Positions 25,648 through 35,817 of a stretch of DNA of 64,000 nucleotides are shown here, one piece after another (within the stretch, counting starts at the first letter, position 1; each line of letters begins with the position of its first letter). Below the pieces are notes generated by a model. It was not told the DNA's origin. It searched no databases and saw only the letters and a list, made by a program, of their open reading frames with translations. The translations under genes were made by a program, and so were the position numbers. This stretch comes from JBBSDP01 sp963754335 (GTDB taxonomy: Bacteria; Planctomycetota; Phycisphaerae; Tepidisphaerales; Tepidisphaeraceae): positions 1,364,001-1,428,000 of the forward strand of contig CAVWFQ010000010.1 in NCBI GenBank assembly GCA_963754335.1, in the 5' to 3' direction.

Positions 25648-27285
25648 TCAGAGCGTCGCGAGATATTCGTGGACGAACTTGACGGCCATCGCCCCCTCCC
25701 CCGCCGCGGAGGCGACGCGTTTGGTGGAATTGAGCCTCACGTCGCCGGCAGCGAAGACTCCGGGACGGCAGGTTTCCAGGAAAAATGGGGCGCGTTTGAG
25801 CGGCCAGCTGCCATTTGCGGTCACGGCAGGGCCGGTCTTGATGAATCCTTTGGGATCACATTTGATTACGTCGGAAATCCACTGTGTTCGCGGCGAAGCG
25901 CCGATGAAGGTGAAGACGGCTGGCGTTTCGACCGTGCGGGTCGCGCCGGTCAGGTTGTTTTGCAACACCGCCCGCTCCAGATTCGGATTTCCTTCCATCC
26001 GAACCACCTCCGTATTCTTCAGGACCTCGATGTTCTCGATGGATTCGATACGGTGGACCAGATAACTCGACATTCCCTTGTAGAGATCCCCGCCGCGGAT
26101 GAGGTGGTAGACACGTCGCGCCTTGCTGGAAAGATAAACTGACGCCTGGCCCGCGGAATTGCCGCCGCCGACAAGGATGACGTCGGAGCCTTTGCAGAAG
26201 TTGGCTTCAACCGCGGTGGCGGCATAAAAGACGCCGCGACCGTCGAATTTTTCCCGTCCCTCGGCTTGCAACCGGCGGTACTCCGCGCCGCTGGCGATCA
26301 GCAGGCAACGCGCAGTGACCTGTTCGCCTTCGAGGTGAATAGTGATGTAACCGGGCGTCTCGTCGATCTTTGTCGCCTGCGACGTGGTCGAGATGGCAGC
26401 GCCAAATTTTTGCGCCTGCAGGACAGCCCGCTCGATGAACTCCCCGCCGGTAATGCCGAGGGGAAAGCCAAGATAATTTTCGATGCGCATGCTCGACCCG
26501 GCCTGACCGCCGGGAGCATCGCGCTCCAGCATCAGGACGGAAAGTCCCTCGGAGGCGGCATACACCGACGCGGCCAGACCGGCCGGGCCGGCGCCGATGA
26601 TGGCCAGGTCGTAGACCTTCTGCTCCAGCGGCCGACGGATGCCCAGGGCGTCGGCGAGCTGCCGGTTCGTCGGATTTCGAAGGACAAGCTTCTCCGCGCA
26701 GGCCACGACCGGCGTCTGATCCTGCGTGAGTTTGAATCGTTTCAGCATCGTCTCGACGCCGGGATTCCCATCCAGTTCGAGATAGGTATTGGGCACATGA
26801 TTGCGGGCAAGAAAATCGCGGATGCGAAAGGTGTCGGCGCTGTATTTCGACCCGATCACCCGCAATCCGACAAAACCGGGAGAAGACTCGAGCAATTGCC
26901 GGCGCGCGATGAATCCCTGAAGGATGATGTCGCTGAGATGCGGATCATCCTGAAGGATTCGCTGAAGATCGTCTTCGCAAATTGCATAAGCTTCGCATCC
27001 GCCGCGACAAACGGCACTGACGATGGCCGGATTTCCGGTCAGGTGCGAGATATCGCCGGTAAATGCCCCGGGGCCGTGAGTCGCGACGATCTGGGGAGCG
27101 TCGCCGGTGCTGTCGACGATTTCCACTTTGCCGCTCCGGATTACGTAAAACTTGAAATCGCGGTCGCCGGCCTGGAAAAGCTTGTCGCCGTCACGGAAGG
27201 TCTTTGGATGTGCGACCTTGGCGATGGTTCGCATATTTGCTTCATCGAGTGTGGGAAAAGCGAGCTCTTGCAGTGTATTGGGCAT
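25648..27285 (-). CDS. Thioredoxin-reductase-like flavoprotein with cNMP-binding domain
   Basis: This is a 545-residue fusion. Residues 10-125 are a cyclic-nucleotide-binding fold (FKFYVIRSGKVEIVDSTG, GPGAFTGDISHLTG). Residues 130-220 resemble a glutaredoxin-like domain. Residues 225-545 are the thioredoxin-reductase fold, with FAD motif IIGAGPAGLAASVYAASEGL, NADPH motif VGGGNSAGQASVYLS and C-terminal GVFAAGDVRLNSTKRVASA. The redox CxxC is replaced by an AATA segment before the NADPH motif, as in the known family of this architecture, so it cannot reduce thioredoxin by the classical route. Start ATG 27285 has GGAGG. Confidence 0.9.
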   Translation of the reverse strand: MPNTLQELAFPTLDEANMRTIAKVAHPKTFRDGDKLFQAGDRDFKFYVIRSGKVEIVDSTGDAPQIVATHGPGAFTGDISHLTGNPAIVSAVCRGGCEAYAICEDDLQRILQDDPHLSDIILQGFIARRQLLESSPGFVGLRVIGSKYSADTFRIRDFLARNHVPNTYLELDGNPGVETMLKRFKLTQDQTPVVACAEKLVLRNPTNRQLADALGIRRPLEQKVYDLAIIGAGPAGLAASVYAASEGLSVLMLERDAPGGQAGSSMRIENYLGFPLGITGGEFIERAVLQAQKFGAAISTTSQATKIDETPGYITIHLEGEQVTARCLLIASGAEYRRLQAEGREKFDGRGVFYAATAVEANFCKGSDVILVGGGNSAGQASVYLSSKARRVYHLIRGGDLYKGMSSYLVHRIESIENIEVLKNTEVVRMEGNPNLERAVLQNNLTGATRTVETPAVFTFIGASPRTQWISDVIKCDPKGFIKTGPAVTANGSWPLKRAPFFLETCRPGVFAAGDVRLNSTKRVASAAGEGAMAVKFVHEYLATL

Positions 27286-27342
27286 GGTGACCTCCCGGTC
27301 TCAGAATAAAATGTTTCTCGGGATTGTAGGCAACGCGCTTCA

Positions 27343-27387
27343 CGCCGGGTCCTGTGGACCCGGATCCGATCTCCACAGGACCCGGCG
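27343..27387. repeat. Palindromic element B, copy 1
   Basis: A 16-bp perfect inverted repeat (CGCCGGGTCCTGTGGA and its complement) flanks a 13-base centre. Related copies are at 35721-35748 and 40746-40793. All three are intergenic. It could work as a transcription stop between the genes ending at 27413 and starting at 27285. Confidence 0.8.
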
Positions 27388-27412
27388 CAGGAGCGACTCG
27401 CATCGATGGATT

Positions 27413-28947
27413 TTATTGCGCGGCTGGGCCAGTCGACGGCATCGTTGCGGGCAACGGCGCAAGCTCTGACGCCGGGAGATACGGCTGAAGCAATTTTCCG
27501 GCATCCGGACCGGTCGCCTGCTCATGAATGTAGACGTGGGGCTCGACCGACAAACCGGCAAAGAGCGGAGTGTCTTCGGGATTTGGCGCGGTCAGTTCGA
27601 TGCGGACCGGCAAACGCTGAACGACTTTCACGAAATTTCCCGTCGCGTTTTCGGCGGGCAGGAGAGCCAGGGTCGAACCGGTCCCAAAGGTAAATCCGGT
27701 AATGCGTCCTTTGAAAATGTGGTGGCTTCCGTACATATCGACATCCAGATCAACCGGCTGACCGATGCGAAGCTGAGCGAGTTGCGTTTCCTTGAAATTG
27801 GCGTCGATCCAGATGTCGGTCAGGGAGCGAATGGCCATGATGCTCTGTCCGGCCACAACGTTATTGCCGGGATTGACGTTCCGCCGGGTGATCACGCCGT
27901 CGATGTCGGCAATTACATCCGTATAGCGGAGATTCAATTCCGCCTGTGCCAGATCGCGTTGCGCCTGGGCAAGCTTGGCCTGGGCCTGCTGGACCTGGGG
28001 CGCATTTTTCAGAAGGCCCGCGTAAATGCGATCGATATTTCCTTCGGGATCGCGCTTCAGGAAATCTTCCAGCATTTGTTTCGGGCTGCTGTCCAGCGAA
28101 TAAATGACGCCGATTTGCGCGGCCGTTGAGAGCAATGCGCCCTGGGCCTCACGGACGGTCGAAAAAGTTTGATCGAGGTCCGACGGAACCTCGGTCAGGT
28201 CCCCACTCTTTGGTTGCGCCGGCAATCCCAGCGTTACGCGAACCTGATAGACCCCTTCAAGCGCCTGCTTGACCTGGGCATCGGCGACAGCCAGCACCTG
28301 CCGCGCCGATCGAGTTCTTCCTTGGCAACCGCGCCGCTGGCGACAAGCGATTTGGCTCGATCGTAATCGTTCTGGGCGCGGGTCTGCACCGCCTTGGCCG
28401 AATCGAGCGCAGCGACGTTGGTCCGCAGCAAGGCGATCTGATCGTTAACCTCCTCCATGGCGTGCTGGAGTTTCCATCGAAGGCTTCGAGCCTCCCCCTC
28501 CAATCCGCGGACAGTCGCTTCCGCGCTGGCTACGCCGGCCTCCGCAGCTTTCACGGCTGCATTCTGGATGTCCACCTGAACCTGGTAAGGCTCTTTATCA
28601 AGTTGTACGAGCAGATCACCTTTCCGCACTCGGTTATTGTCATCGACCAGCACGCGCGTGACCTGGCCACTGACCCGCGGCGCGACGAACGTGAAGTGTC
28701 CATTGACGTACGCGTCGTCGGTCGAAACGGTGTTCAGTACACTCGAAACGAATGGCACGCCAAAGATTAGAATGACGACGAGCAAAACGATGGCTCCGGC
28801 AATGAACAGAATCTTACGATGGCTCGATGCCGGATGGGGATGGATGCCCGCAGTTGCCGTTGGCAGCTGTACCGGATCGTGATGAGCGGCGGTTGGATTT
28901 TCGCTGGTCCCCGGCACCGGACCGGACTTCCCTGAATCGACGGCCAT
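27413..28947 (-). CDS. HlyD/EmrA-family membrane fusion protein (frameshifted)
   Basis: This is a periplasmic adaptor of about 511 residues. Start ATG 28947 has GAGG upstream. A Pro/His-rich cytoplasmic tail precedes one membrane segment (ILFIAGAIVLLVVILIFGV). The EmrA hallmark VSTDDAYVNGHFTFVAPRVS follows, with VTRVLVDDNNRVRKGDLLVQ, a coiled-coil hairpin and the lipoyl return strand LRYTDVIADIDGVITRRNV. A base is missing near 28307 (DRARQVLAVADAQ reads across two frames). The C-terminus carries a QATGPDAGKLL tail. No EmrB-type transporter is beside it, so its pump partner must be elsewhere. Confidence 0.88.
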
Positions 28948-29047
28948 AATGCGCCTCAATACTCGTTTTCGATTCACCCTTGCAACAAGTCATGACCGAT
29001 ACGTCAGCGCGCCCGGGGTGCGTGACAGATTCGGCGGTCCAAAAGGT

Positions 29048-29160
29048 TTCCCCCTCTCCCGATACCTCCGGGAGAGCGGGGTGAGGGTCTTCAACGCGCG
29101 ACACGGATGAACCTCACCCCAGCCCTCTCCCAGAGTACTGGGGAGTACTGGGAGAGGGTG
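29048..29160. repeat. Palindromic element C, copy 1
   Basis: Inverted repeats of CTCTCCC/GGGAGAG type lie at 29054-29075 and 29123-29159. The 20-mer at 29083-29102 (GAGGGTCTTCAACGCGCGAC) recurs exactly, in reverse orientation, at 39201-39220, so this is a dispersed repeat family. No gene is seen between 28948 and 29245. Confidence 0.75.
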
Positions 29161-29245
29161 GAAGAAACTCTGCCGCCGATTCTGTCGTTCAAACCCGATA
29201 CAGCAGCGCGCTCGAATGTTACTCCTGAGTTCGCCGAAAGAATAC

Positions 29246-30776
29246 TCAGGGCGCCGTCGGTGTCTGCGGATTCGGTCCCGAATTCGGCGAACTCGAAGCA
29301 GCCGCCCCCCGCCGCATCGGAATGGGGCGTATAAAGGCGGGCTCTCGTCTGGCATGCCGTTGAAAGAGCCAGGGAAATTCCTCGTGATGCCGGCGGTAGA
29401 GCAGTCCGATTTCCCAACAGAATAAGTGCATGAAATAAATTCCGACCATCAGGAGCGGCATCGTCATGGCCGTCATCGTCAGCCAGGTCTTGGTCTTGAG
29501 CGTACCGGCCACCCAGTCAACGATGACGCTCGATGTGCCGAAGAGGCCGCCGACATAAGCAGGGACGGCAATGGCCCAAGCCAGTATTGGCGCCCAATAC
29601 CGCCGGCCGCAGATTCTAATAGACTCCAGTACGCGATCGGGGCGAAGATTCACACTCGATCCACTGGTCGCAAGAGTCAAAATAACCGCGGGGAACGCGA
29701 AGGTGCCAGCCAGCGCAAACGTGCCGCCGGTTGCAATCAGGCTGGCCGGCGACGCATCCAACATGCAGCAGAGCGCCGCCGGACCAATCGTGAGCGCAAC
29801 GGAAGCTATTACAGCGCCAGTGGGCAGGAAGATATCTTCCACCCAGCGAATATCGGTGAGCTCGAGTGGCATGATGGAGACCATGAGCCGGAAGCTCACC
29901 ACCAGCAGCGTGACGAACGCCACCGAGATCGCCAGCACGGTGAACCAGGATGGCCCGGCACTCAGCGCAACCAGGCAGAAAAGGGCCGGGGCATAGCAGA
30001 GGATGAATCCGCCGAGCATCGCGATCATCGGGGACCAGATGTCGTCGCCAAATCGCAGGTCGCGCAGAAAGCGAGGCAGTTCGTCGTTTCCATCGGGGCC
30101 GGTTTCCGAGATCACGTTGCCGTAGTGCGCGACGATCAGGAACTGGAGGATGATCAAAACCGGGCTGATGAGGGCGATCCCCGCCCCGAAAAAGAAGCCG
30201 ACCACGAGCTGAACAAACGCGTGCATCGCGAAAATGAAGAACATTGTCAACACGTTGATCGGCATGAGCAGGCGAAGCAGGGTCCACCCGCACCGGCTGG
30301 AACCGCGACTCGGTTACGCTGGCATAGTCGATATTTGAATGGGCGAGCGGGATGGTCGCCGGATCGACGCGATCGTTCGGGTCTGGCTTGATCTCAATCG
30401 GGCGAATCAGCTCGCCGGTTTCCGGATCGTAACGCGGGCGAGTTCCAACTGCCGCAAGACCGGTCGGGGCCGGCCCTCCGCTGGTGCCGGCCATTGCGAT
30501 TTGTTCCGGCGTATTGCGAAGATCGATGTCGTTTCCCTGCGCGTCGGTTGTGCTGCGGGTGAAGACATACCCCAATTCCGCCACCCGGCTCGGGCCGGAC
30601 GACGGGGGAACTGGCGCCTCGCCCATTGAATAGGTTCCGTCCGGCAACAGGTTGGGAAGGTCGCCGAGCGAGGGAACATCGTTAAGAAGCCCGCAGGCGG
30701 GGCATTGGATGAGGCCACCCGCTTCACTCTTATCGAGTTGAAAGACGTGGCCGCAGCGACAGGGGAACGTAATCAT
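29246..30776 (-). CDS. Zinc-ribbon multi-pass membrane protein (DUF4013-like, frameshifted)
   Basis: Start ATG 30776 gives an N-terminal zinc ribbon (FPCRCGHVFQLDKSEAG, then IQCPACG), a Pro-rich linker and a region with a PRYDPETGELIRPIEIKP motif. The frame breaks near 30285 (VGWTLLRLLMPINVLTMFF reads in the second frame). The C-terminal half has about seven hydrophobic segments, with an NDELPRFLRDLRFGDDIWSP loop that resembles DUF4013-type proteins. This architecture is common in planctomycetes, and the function is unknown. Confidence 0.72.
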
Positions 30777-30892
30777 TCGTATTGTCGTCTGAAACTTGCC
30801 ACATTGTATGGCGGGTTCGTCGCTCTTAGAATAACACCCACACTCCCGCCCGTAACCATCGGCGGAGAGCAAAGCGTTGAAAGGATTGGACC

Positions 30893-31327
30893 ATGCGTGC
30901 CTGCCAATGGGGGCTTATTCTGTCGCTGTCGTTCGGGTCATTCGTGGCCGCGGCGGACACCCCTGCCCCCGATCAGTTGAAGAAAATGTACGAAGACGCC
31001 CTGGTGCAACTCAAGAGCGCACAGGACCGAAAGAACGAGCTCGCCAAGGAAAACGAAACGATCAAAGCCAGGGTCGAGGAGCTCAGCAAACAACTCGCCG
31101 CCGCGCAAGCCCAGAATCAGGACCTCCAGCGCGAGGTCGCAGAGAACGGCGATAAGACTTTTTACCTTCGCTCTTACCGCGCGGCCTGGCAATCGTTCCT
31201 GCGCGATCACCCGGACATTCTCAACCGCTGGCAGCAGTTTATCGACGGTGATATCCGCGGACAGAACGAGCCGTTGCCGTCTCTGATTGATCCTTCGTGG
31301 CCGCTGAATCGATCCGCGGAAGGATAG
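30893..31327 (+). CDS. Exported coiled-coil protein
   Basis: This is a 144-residue protein. ATG 30893 has AAAGG upstream and gives a signal peptide ending VAAA-DTPAP. Residues 28-85 form a coiled coil (KNELAKENETIKARVEELSK, then QLAAAQAQNQDLQREVAEN). The C-terminal part (RSYRAAWQSFLRDHPDILNR) looks like a short helical domain. It is unrecognised and probably a periplasmic structural or adaptor protein. Confidence 0.72.
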   Translation: MRACQWGLILSLSFGSFVAAADTPAPDQLKKMYEDALVQLKSAQDRKNELAKENETIKARVEELSKQLAAAQAQNQDLQREVAENGDKTFYLRSYRAAWQSFLRDHPDILNRWQQFIDGDIRGQNEPLPSLIDPSWPLNRSAEG

Positions 31328-31335
31328 GCTGCGCT

Positions 31336-31526
31336 GCGCTCGCAAATTCCAAGATCCAAATTCCAAATCCCAAAAAAATTCCAAAAGCCAAAGGGGAAAA
31401 TCCCAAACGGGAAAGGAGGATCGTGTCGCAGAAAACCGATTGGGCGGCCTTCCTCCTGTTTGGAATTTAGACCTTGTGATTTGAAAATTATTTGGGATTT
31501 GTGATTCGTAATTTGGGATTTTCCAC
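31336..31526. repeat. A/T-rich inverted repeat with AAATTCCAAATCCCAAA motifs
   Basis: The left side holds several copies of CAAATTCCAAATCCCAAA-like text (31345-31405). The right side carries the complementary GGGATTTGTGATT and AATTTGGGATT (31490-31520), so the transcript can fold over about 180 bases. The composition differs sharply from the GC-rich genes around it. It resembles a dispersed non-coding repeat or a MITE-like remnant; no transposase is present. Confidence 0.65.
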
Positions 31527-32731
31527 ATGCATCTTCTCTCTCCTCTCGGCTTCCGCGCGTCTTCCGTTCGAGCCGGAATTAAGGTTTCCGGCAACCCAGA
31601 CGTGGGATTGCTCGTATGCGACACGCTTTCGACGGCCGCCGCCGTTTTCACGACAAATACGGTCGTGGCAGCCCCCGTTGTGATCGGACGGGACCACGTA
31701 TCGAACGGACGCCTGCGGGCGGTCGTCGTCAATTCCGGCTGCGCCAACGCGTGCACGGCACGCACGGCATGCGCGATGCGAGAAAAATGTGCGATCTGGC
31801 GGCCGCTGCGATCGGTTGCGCCCCCGAAGAAATTCTTCCGTCCTCGACGGGAATCATCGGACACCATTTACCGATGGACAAAATCGAGCGCGGCATCCGC
31901 GATGCCGGTGCTGCCCTCGGAGACAGCGAACAACACGCGCTGGATTTTGCCGACGCGATTCTGACCACGGATTTGAAGCGGAAATCCGCCGCCGTCCAAA
32001 TTCGAGTCGGCCGTAAATCAATTCGCATCGCCGGTGTCTGCAAGGGGAGCGGAATGATCGGGCCGCGGATGGTTCTGCCCGGCAAGCATGCAACAATGCT
32101 CGCTTATCTGACGACCGATGCGTCGATCGCTCCGTCGCTGTTGCGCCGTCTGACCGGCCAAGCGGCGAGCGGCAGCTTCAATGCAGTCACGGTCGATGAT
32201 CACATGAGCACCAACGACACAGCGGTGGTCATGGCATCGGGCGCATCAGGGATAACGATCGATTCCAAAGCCTCGGCATCGACCTTTGCCGCGGCGCTCG
32301 CGGAAGTCTGCCAATCTCTGGCTTATCAGATCGCCGCCGATGGGGAGGGCGCAACCAAGGTCGTTAAGATCGTCATCAAATCCGCGGCATCCGATGCGGC
32401 GGCGCAAAAGATCGCGCACGCGATCGCCAACTCCCCTCTCGTCAAATGTGCGATGCACGGCAACGACCCCAACTGGGGCCGGATCGTCTCGGCGGCGGGA
32501 ATGGCCGGTGTTCCGTTCGATCCGGATCGCGCCACCCTGAAACTTCAGGGAACGACGGTGTTTCGAAACGGGCAGCCGGTCGCATTTGACGCAGAGAAAT
32601 TGAGCGCGGAGTTGAAAGTGCCCGACGTGGTGGCGGAACTCACCTGCCGCGCTGGCGCCGGCGAGGCAACCTGCTGGACATGCGATTTATCCAAGGAATA
32701 CGTCACGATCAACGCCGACTATCACACGTAG
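31527..32731 (+). CDS. argJ: Glutamate N-acetyltransferase/ornithine acetyltransferase ArgJ (frameshifted)
   Basis: This is the arginine-pathway enzyme that moves acetyl from N-acetylornithine to glutamate. From ATG 31527 the N-terminal part has AAAVFTTNTVVAAPVVIGRD and AVVVNSGCANACT. Near 31757 a base is lost, and the next frame continues GTHGMRDARKMCDLAAAAIG. KGSGMIGPRMVLPGKHATML holds the autocleavage Ala-Thr site before MLAYLTTDASI. HGNDPNWGRIVSAAGMAG follows, and the protein ends about 400 residues in. The family length is normal. It stands alone, without other arg genes in the window. Confidence 0.92.
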
Positions 32732-32734
32732 GGG

Positions 32735-32801
32735 TTCGTAGTGCGGGCTTTAGCCCGTATCTTCTTCGGGCGAAGATACGGCCTGAAGGCCGCACTACGA
32801 A
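32735..32801. repeat. Palindromic element A, complete copy
   Basis: This is a long inverted repeat. TTCGTAGTGCGG pairs with CCGCACTACGAA, and CGTATCTTC with GAAGATACG. Each arm also contains its own small hairpin (GGGCTTTAGCCC or GGCCTGAAGGCC). The tip is TTCGGGC. It lies directly after argJ and could end its transcript. The other complete copy is at 44400-44462. Confidence 0.85.
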
Positions 32802-32813
32802 CGAAAAAAGATC

Positions 32814-33645
32814 ATGCCTGAAACCGCCGTCGCCAATCCGCCACGATTCCTCTGGCTCAAGAGAGGAATCATGTTCACGGTGAGCGCGATCATCGCGTTG
32901 ACCGGCCTGCGCTGGTGGTGGGGATTCGAAACACAGCGACGCATTGACGCGTTTGTTGCAGAAGCGCACGCGCGCGCAGCGCGCGCGGACAAGATCAGGT
33001 GGATTGGGGGGTAAGGTTCGTACGTCCTGCCTTGTTGACTCGACTCACTTACCTCCAGCCGGCTCGAAATGTGGCCCGGTTTCTCGCCTACGCGGCACAG
33101 GCAGCTCAAGGTGCGGGAGATGACAGCGAAGCGATTGAACGGGTACGCGATCTATTGCGTGAAAATCGGGCGCTCGATGAAAGGCCCCTCCTTCTGATTT
33201 CCCATCTTGTGGCCCTCGGCGTGGCTGCGCAGGCAAGCCAGGCGGCGACCGAACTTGCGCCTCGCCTTCGCGTGGCAAATCCCGGCGCAGGCACGGAATC
33301 GAACGGAATTCTTGCGGCCCCTGTACAAGTGCGCGCGTTGATCGACGAACTGCTGGATGACCGCAGCCAACGGGATGGCAGCCGTAAGGCGTGGGAGGCC
33401 GAAGCGATGGGAACAATCGAGGCCGCCGATTGGATCGCCACCCCTGGGTCACCCGGTGCCCGCAGACCCTGACACCGTCGGCGGAACCTATGCTCCGGCT
33501 CGATGGGCTGCGCGGCGCGAAACGCGATCAGTTTCTCGCCGGTGTAACCGCCGCCCCCGATTTTCAAACCGCGGTGTTGTGGCTTCGGAGCGATCCGTTC
33601 GCCGCCGATCATTTCAGTGGAATCTTACACGCCGTATTCCAAATC
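32814..33645 (+). pseudogene. Broken planctomycete-type single-pass membrane protein
   Basis: ATG 32814 starts a protein with one membrane segment (GIMFTVSAIIALTGLRWWWG) and an ETQRRIDAFVAEAHARA helix, a layout seen in uncharacterised planctomycete proteins. The frame stops at 33014. A second frame (32999-33472) carries on with helical text (NVARFLAYAAQAAQGAG, IERVRDLLRENRALDE). A third, from about 33475, continues with MLRLDGLRGAKRDQFLAGV, ending near 33645. At least two indels are needed and the end is unclear. Either it is a decayed gene or errors are dense here. Confidence 0.5.
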
Positions 33646-33862
33646 GCCGCTCGACCGCCAGACTCTCCAGCAACAGTAAGCCAGCAGCACCACGACCCGG
33701 CGAAAGCGGCGCGCAGTCGGACAGACTCACCGGGCGAGCGACATCCGATGCAATTCGACGCGGCTGAAACGTCGCAATCCAGACGGTTCGCCAGAAGGCA
33801 CGAAAACGCCCGATTTGATTTCGATGCACTCAGGGAATCTGCGATACATCCAAAGCGAGGAT

Positions 33863-34141
33863 TTACTTCAGCAGATCATCCAGCAACCGATCGGTAGCGA
33901 CATCGAGCTTATGATCATCCTCATACGAACCGGATTCGATCTGTGCCTTGATGGACGCAACCTTGTCGGCGCGAATATCGTTGGTCTGAAGACTCTTGAG
34001 CAAGTGGCTCGCGCCCGACAACTCGAGGCGGTCGCTCGCGGGAATCTGCTTGGGGGCTTCGGTCGAAACGGACTTCTGGATGGGGCTCGTCGTGATCTTC
34101 TGGACGGCGGCGCTCTGCCCGATATTGTTCACCGGATTCAT
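33863..34141 (-). CDS. flgM: FlgM-like anti-sigma-28 factor
   Basis: This 92-residue protein starts at ATG 34141, with GGGAG six bases upstream. The C-terminal half (IRADKVASIKAQIESGSYED, then DHKLDVATDRLLDDLL) matches the sigma-binding helices of FlgM. The N-terminal part contains the usual unstructured Ser/Thr/Gln text and a SDRLELSG linker. FlgM holds FliA inactive until the flagellar hook is finished. No flagellar gene is nearby, so it is orphaned here. Confidence 0.82.
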   Translation of the reverse strand: MNPVNNIGQSAAVQKITTSPIQKSVSTEAPKQIPASDRLELSGASHLLKSLQTNDIRADKVASIKAQIESGSYEDDHKLDVATDRLLDDLLK

Positions 34142-34490
34142 TACCAACTCCCACGGAAATGCCGGGTACGCACCCGGCGTGTGTCGTTTGCCGGCGACTC
34201 CATCGCCGTGCCGTTGACATGTCTGGCGACGTCAACATTCTCGGTATCGGCGCGATTTTCGCGCGGACTTCATGCCTGAAGACCCGCGCAATAAAATTCT
34301 CAAGTCATTTAATTTCAATGGCTTAAAGTGAAAAGTGCACATGCTGATACAATTTTCTGCCGGATTTGCGTCCGATAATTGCGCCGCAAATTCCATCCAT
34401 TTTACCAGGCTTCACCAAATTAACCAGACGGAATAACCGGGAGCCATTCTTGTTTGGGTATTATCAGACACTATGCATTATCAGACGCAG
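34142..34490. other. Intergenic region upstream of flgM
   Basis: These 349 bases are notably A/T-richer than the surroundings from 34290 to 34480. No gene or structured RNA is recognised. It should contain the flgM promoter on the minus strand and the 3' end of the flavoprotein transcript ending at 34491. Confidence 0.4.
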
Positions 34491-35629
34491 CTATTGCCGC
34501 ACAACACTCTTTCCCTGCAAAATCGACTCAGCCAGGCGAGTCGTCATTTTTGCGTTTCGATAAACCATGGGCAGAAGAAAGCGGAGATTCTGTTGCGGTC
34601 CGCGAAGGTACTCTCCCAGGGTGGTTCGCCACTTATGACGGTACGGCTGAAGGGCATCCTGAAGATGCGTTTCCCGGAGCGCTTTCTTGACCGCATCGGC
34701 CGCAAAGACGGCCGACCAGCAGTTGGGATAAATGTCCTCCGAGCAGGCCGAATAAAACCCCCCCGCCGGCCCGATCAGAAGCGTCCGGTTGGCGACTCCT
34801 TCGTGCGCCAGCGCGCCGGCCAGCGGAAGATCCATCCATTCAGCCGATTCCGACGGCAATTCCCCTTTCGGGTTCAGAATTCCATGACGACGGAGAATTT
34901 CAGCCCACGTCGAAAGTAGCTCCGCCGGCTTAACGCGATCGAGCGTTTCGATGGGCTGCTCGACGGCGATCTGCACCGCGCGATCTCCCGGCAGCAGCCA
35001 GCCCCAGCAATACATATCGCGCAGATTCAGCGACATCGGAAGCAGCGGCCGGTTTCCCAGATCCGCCCATTTGGGAGCCGGAAGTTTCAAATAGGTATAG
35101 CGATGCACGATGTCGGCCCCCCATCCATCCGGCAGGCCAAGCATTCGCGCATGGGTTTCGGATACTTCATCGCCAAGCAACAGCGCGCAGCGCGAAACTG
35201 ATGTTTTCCAATCGTCAGTTCCGCCCCGTGCTCATCCAGGCGGTGAATCTGCAGCACTTTCGGGTTCAGCATCTCCACGTTGTGATCAGAGGCGAGCTTG
35301 ACCATCGCCGACCGGACGGCCTTGTACGTCGAGACGTGGGAAACCACCGATTTACTTCGAAATTCGCTTCGGGTCGCTGGATCATCCGAAAGAAACTGCG
35401 CGCCGTAAAGCGGCGACATTTCGATTTTGCGCCGCAGTGGCGAGAGAATCGTATGCAGCTCAAACAACCCGGGATTGACGACCACCAACCGATTATTTTC
35501 CGACTTTCCCGGAAGCGTCGAGTGGATGACGCGGACCTTGGAATTGAGCGAAATCAGCGCAGCCGCGAGATACGTGGCGGGATGATCTCCCAGAACAAGA
35601 ACGTCGAGCTGCGGGTCATGGGTCGCCAT
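34491..35629 (-). CDS. FAD-dependent oxidoreductase, tryptophan-halogenase/reductase-like (frameshifted)
   Basis: From ATG 35629 the protein begins QLDVLVLGDHPATYLAAALI, a dinucleotide-binding fold with Gly-Asp in place of the usual GxGxxG. A frame break near 35185 (RALLLGDEVSETHARM reads on) leads to a C-terminal half with LLIGPAGGFYSACSEDIYPN, the second FAD contact of the GD motif type, and AVKKALRETHLQDALQPYRH. The total is about 379 residues. It resembles geranylgeranyl-reductase or halogenase-like flavoproteins, but the substrate cannot be named. The altered N-terminal motif is odd. Confidence 0.72.
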
Positions 35630-35720
35630 CAAATTGGATTCGCGAGAACGGGACGGATCATACCGGCACGGCCTCCTGAGACCAAACCCTCCTGCGCGAA
35701 AGTTGTTTCACAACGCCACT

Positions 35721-35748
35721 CACGCCGGGTCCTGTGGACCCGGCGTGG
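35721..35748. repeat. Palindromic element B, short copy
   Basis: The sequence CACGCCGGGTCC-TGTG-GACCCGGCGTGG is nearly self-complementary. It is a shortened form of the element at 27343-27387 and 40746-40793. It lies between the flavoprotein and HAD genes, which are divergent. Confidence 0.8.
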
Positions 35749-35817
35749 TAAGCAAATCGTCTGAAAAGCTTCTTAGCGGTTGCCGCGCCGCCGGAGGCTC
35801 GCTAGGTTGTCTGCGCC

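Noticed and set aside
25648..27285. Thioredoxin reductase lacking its CxxC as a novelty
   Set aside because: A known family with cNMP-binding domain and the same loss of CxxC exists, so it is not new.
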